A DNA stretch of 64,000 nucleotides, taken from positions 97,670 to 161,669 of the forward strand of contig JAJPJJ010000126.1 of the NCBI GenBank assembly GCA_021324295.1, written 5' to 3'. The DNA is from Bacillota bacterium (lineage in GTDB: Bacteria; Sysuimicrobiota; Sysuimicrobiia; Sysuimicrobiales; Segetimicrobiaceae). Numbering within the stretch: position 1 is the first letter of the stretch; every line of letters begins with the position of its first letter. This document shows, piece after piece, positions 62,149 through 64,000 of this stretch. The notes beneath the pieces are model-generated. The model did no database searches. It was not told the DNA's origin and saw nothing but the letters and a program-made list of their open reading frames with translations. The translations under genes and the position numbers were made by a program.

Positions 62149-62719
62149 CGCACACACCCCCTTCGGGCGACCCGCAGGATCCCACCACGCTGCGCGCCGC
62201 GAGGTCGAGCGACCCGAGCAGCAGTAGCAGGGCCGCGACCAGGAACAGGGCCTCGTACCTCGCCACGGTGCCCTGGATGCGGCCGGCCAGCCCGAAGATC
62301 TGCGGCGTGGACGCCCCGAGGGCGGCCAGGAGCGAAGGCACGAGCGAGGTGCAGCAGAGGCTGCTCGGCACCACGCTGGCCAGCACCGCGGCGGCGCCCA
62401 GCCCGGCGCCGCGGTGGCGCATCGAGGCGCGGAGCGCGTAGACGTTCAGCGTGAGCGTCAGGCTCAGCAGCAGCGCGAGGGCCACCGCGAAGAACGCCAG
62501 CTCGGCGTTGAGGTAGCGCAGCGCGCGGGGCCCGATCGTGCCGCCCGTGTACGCCGCCGGCAGCGTGAGGAGGTACGCCGCCAGGGCCAGCGCGAACAAC
62601 ACGGCGGCGCACCAGCGGTACGACCGCGGTCGAAGGACCAGCGCGCAGGCATCGAGAATCGCCCGCGCCGGCACGGCCGCCGTCCGCCCCTGAGCTGCCG
62701 CCCGTGCCCCGAGGCTCAC
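62132..62719 (-). CDS. Cys-Cys membrane protein of the mercury-type operon (MerT-like role possible)
   Basis: 195 residues from a GTG overlapping the merA stop (GTGA). Four or five membrane helices: WCAAVLFALALAAYLLTLP, ELAFFAVALALLLSLTLTLN, GLGAAAVLASVVPSSLCCTS and ALFLVAALLLLLGSLDLAA. The vicinal Cys pair in SSLCCTSLVPSLLAALGAS at a helix boundary is reminiscent of the Cys pair in MerT-type mercury transporters, although overall length and topology differ. Placed directly after merA and before a thioredoxin-like gene. Function is inferred from Cys pair and context only; no Pfam name is claimed. Confidence 0.65.
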   Translation of the reverse strand: MSLGARAAAQGRTAAVPARAILDACALVLRPRSYRWCAAVLFALALAAYLLTLPAAYTGGTIGPRALRYLNAELAFFAVALALLLSLTLTLNVYALRASMRHRGAGLGAAAVLASVVPSSLCCTSLVPSLLAALGASTPQIFGLAGRIQGTVARYEALFLVAALLLLLGSLDLAARSVVGSCGSPEGGVCDVQTR

Positions 62720-63836
62720 TCCGCGCAGCACGACAGCTTGGTCACGTCCTTGAAGAACGACAGCGCGACGATCTTGAGCGCCTCGGCCATCGTCGGGTAG
62801 ACGTGCACGAGGTCGATGAAGTCGTGCACGGTCGCCCGAAACCGCAGCGCCATCGCCGCTTCGTGGACGACCTCCCCCGCATTCAGCCCGAGCATCGAGA
62901 CGCCCAGCACCTCCTCGCTGTCGGCGTCCAGCACCATCTTGATCACGCCCCGCGGGTCCCGCACCGCCCCCGCCCGCGGCACCGCGCTCATCGGGACGAC
63001 GGTGCACCGGCACCGGTGGCCGGCGGCGTGCGCCTGGGCCTCGGTCAGGCCGACCACCGCGACCTGGGGGTCCGTGAAGATCGTCCGCGGGATCACCCGG
63101 TGGTCGACGCGCCGGCCGTCGCCCCGGAGCGCGTTCGAGGCGGCGATCACGCCGTCGTGCGCTCCGACCGGCGTCGCCGGCTGGTTGGCGATCTGGCGCC
63201 CGATCACGTCCCCGGCGGCCCACACGTGCGGCGCCGTCGTCCGCAGCGTGTCGTCCACCGCGACGAACCCGTGCGCGTCCAGGTGCACCCCCGGCCGCTC
63301 CAGCCCCAGCCCCTCGGTGTTGGGCACGCGCCCGGCCGCCACGAGCAGACGCGCCGCCCGGAACTCGCGCAGGCGGCCGCCGACCGCGGCGACCACGACC
63401 ACATCGGGTCCGTCCTGCCTCACCCGCTGCGCGGCGGCGTCCGTGACCAGCGTCAGGCCTTCGTCCCGGAGGATCGCCGCGAGCGTCGTCCCGATTTCCG
63501 GCTCGTACCCGGGGAGGATCCGGCCGCTGCGCTCCAGGATCGTCACCCGGGTGCCGAACCGCTGGAACATCTGCCCCAGCTCGAGCGCGATGTAGCCCCC
63601 GCCGAGGATCACGAGCGACGCCGGAAGCTCCGTGAGCTCGAGCCCCTCGTCGCTCGTCAGCAGGTCGCTCGTCAGGTACGGCACGTCGGAGAGCCCCTCG
63701 ATCGGCGGGATCGCCGGCCGGGAGCCCGTGGCCACGAGGAAGGCGTCGCCCTCGAGGACCTCGCCGTCGACGGCGACCGCGTGGCTGTCCGTGAAGGCCG
63801 CGCGCCCGTAGAACACCTTGATCCGGTCTGAGTCCC
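62716..63836 (-). pseudogene. merA: Mercuric reductase, N-terminally truncated
   Basis: About 370 codons remain. The frame is open from a TAG inside the terminal repeat; the first start-like codon is a GTG at 63816. Present: end of the FAD domain (AFLVATGSRPAIPPIEGLS), NAD domain (SLVILGGGYIALELGQMFQR), AAGDV, the dimer domain (IFTDPQVAVVGLTEAQAHAA) and the C-terminal vicinal Cys pair DVTKLSCCAE that marks MerA. Missing: the first roughly 100 residues with the FAD Rossmann motif and the redox GGTCVNVGCVPSK motif, so it cannot be active alone. Homology stops where a 59-bp repeat begins, pointing to insertion damage or an assembly break. Confidence 0.85.
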
Positions 63837-63954
63837 ACCGCCGCTAAGATAATTTGACCCGCGCGTCGAAATAGCCCCCTGACACACTCAGAATCACCGC
63901 CGCTAAGATAATTTGACCCGCGCGTCGAAATAGCCCCCTGACACACTCAGAATC
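63837..63954. repeat. Two perfect tandem copies of a 59-bp unit, possible insertion-sequence end
   Basis: The unit begins ACCGCCGCTAAGATAATTTG and ends CACACTCAGAATC; copies are at 63837-63895 and 63896-63954 with no mismatch. Read on the minus strand it contains TGTCAGGGGGCTATTTCGAC and GGGTCAAATTATCTTAGCGG, which resemble the terminal repeats of IS21-type elements. It abuts the truncated end of merA. The transposase, if any, lies beyond the right edge. Confidence 0.7.
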
Positions 63955-64000
63955 GGACTACCAGTTGCGCCCATCGTCGCAGCAACGAGGTGAGCTGTCA

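Noticed and set aside
63837-63954. Two repeats considered as a CRISPR fragment
   Set aside because: The 59-bp units are directly adjacent with no spacer and abut a truncated gene; an insertion-sequence end or tandem duplication fits better.

Overview
The window is very GC-rich, gene-dense chromosomal DNA from a free-living bacterium. It has no rRNA, tRNA, CRISPR array or phage block that I can see. Outer-membrane and periplasm genes (an RND pump and its adaptor, ADP-heptose-type surface glycan synthesis, a SPOR protein) point to a diderm. A LytR-CpsA-Psr protein and a c-di-AMP riboswitch upstream of trehalose synthesis are more usual in Terrabacteria. A deep-branching, environmental, possibly thermotolerant diderm of that side would fit, but taxonomy cannot be settled from this window.

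Layout. 0-4 kb: Gld-type ABC exporter operon (DUF4340 protein cut by the left edge, GldG, ABC-2 permease, ATPase). 4-7.3 kb: secreted glycosidase-like protein, a 26-residue peptide gene with a strong promoter, a Doc/Fic toxin with a candidate antitoxin, and a cold-shock protein. 7.4-12.1 kb: a redox operon with a molybdenum hydroxylase large subunit and two HcnB/HcnC-like flavoproteins. 12.4-22.7 kb: LCP protein, a small basic protein, SDR, PPC/DUF296 protein, PoxB-like TPP enzyme, YdiJ-like FAD/Fe-S dehydrogenase, and an enolase-superfamily enzyme. 22.9-33.7 kb: surface-glycan genes (GT2, GT9, GT2, PIG-L, methyltransferases, YfhO-like protein), a two-part membrane protein, and NDH-2. 33.7-34.2 kb: c-di-GMP-I riboswitch with an intrinsic terminator before a 72-residue orphan protein. 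36-44.5 kb: carbamoyltransferase and a heptose operon (GT, GT4-GmhA fusion, SDR, HldE, GT9). 44.5-51.5 kb: Hsp20, BON-SRPBCC protein, and an RND adaptor and pump.

51.5-55.8 kb is a gene graveyard. It holds a deletion-fused relic of an anti-sigma/STAS pair, a broken RelE toxin with its antitoxin, a flavo-oxidase tail and a Uma2 fragment, mixed with an intact RsbW-like/STAS pair, a VOC protein and a DsrE-family gene. The DsrE gene carries an in-frame UGA exactly where the first Cys of CxxC is expected and reads on to a natural stop, so it is a candidate selenoprotein.

55.8-64 kb: an orphan NMT1-like binding protein, an OtsA-OtsB fusion behind a c-di-AMP (ydaO) riboswitch with promoter and terminator, and two membrane proteins. 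The end is a mercury-type group (TlpA-like thioredoxin, a Cys-Cys membrane protein, MerA). MerA has lost its N-terminus exactly at a 59-bp tandem repeat that resembles an insertion-sequence end.

The main themes are surface glycan building, respiratory oxidation of organic acids, and stress adaptation under two cyclic dinucleotides.
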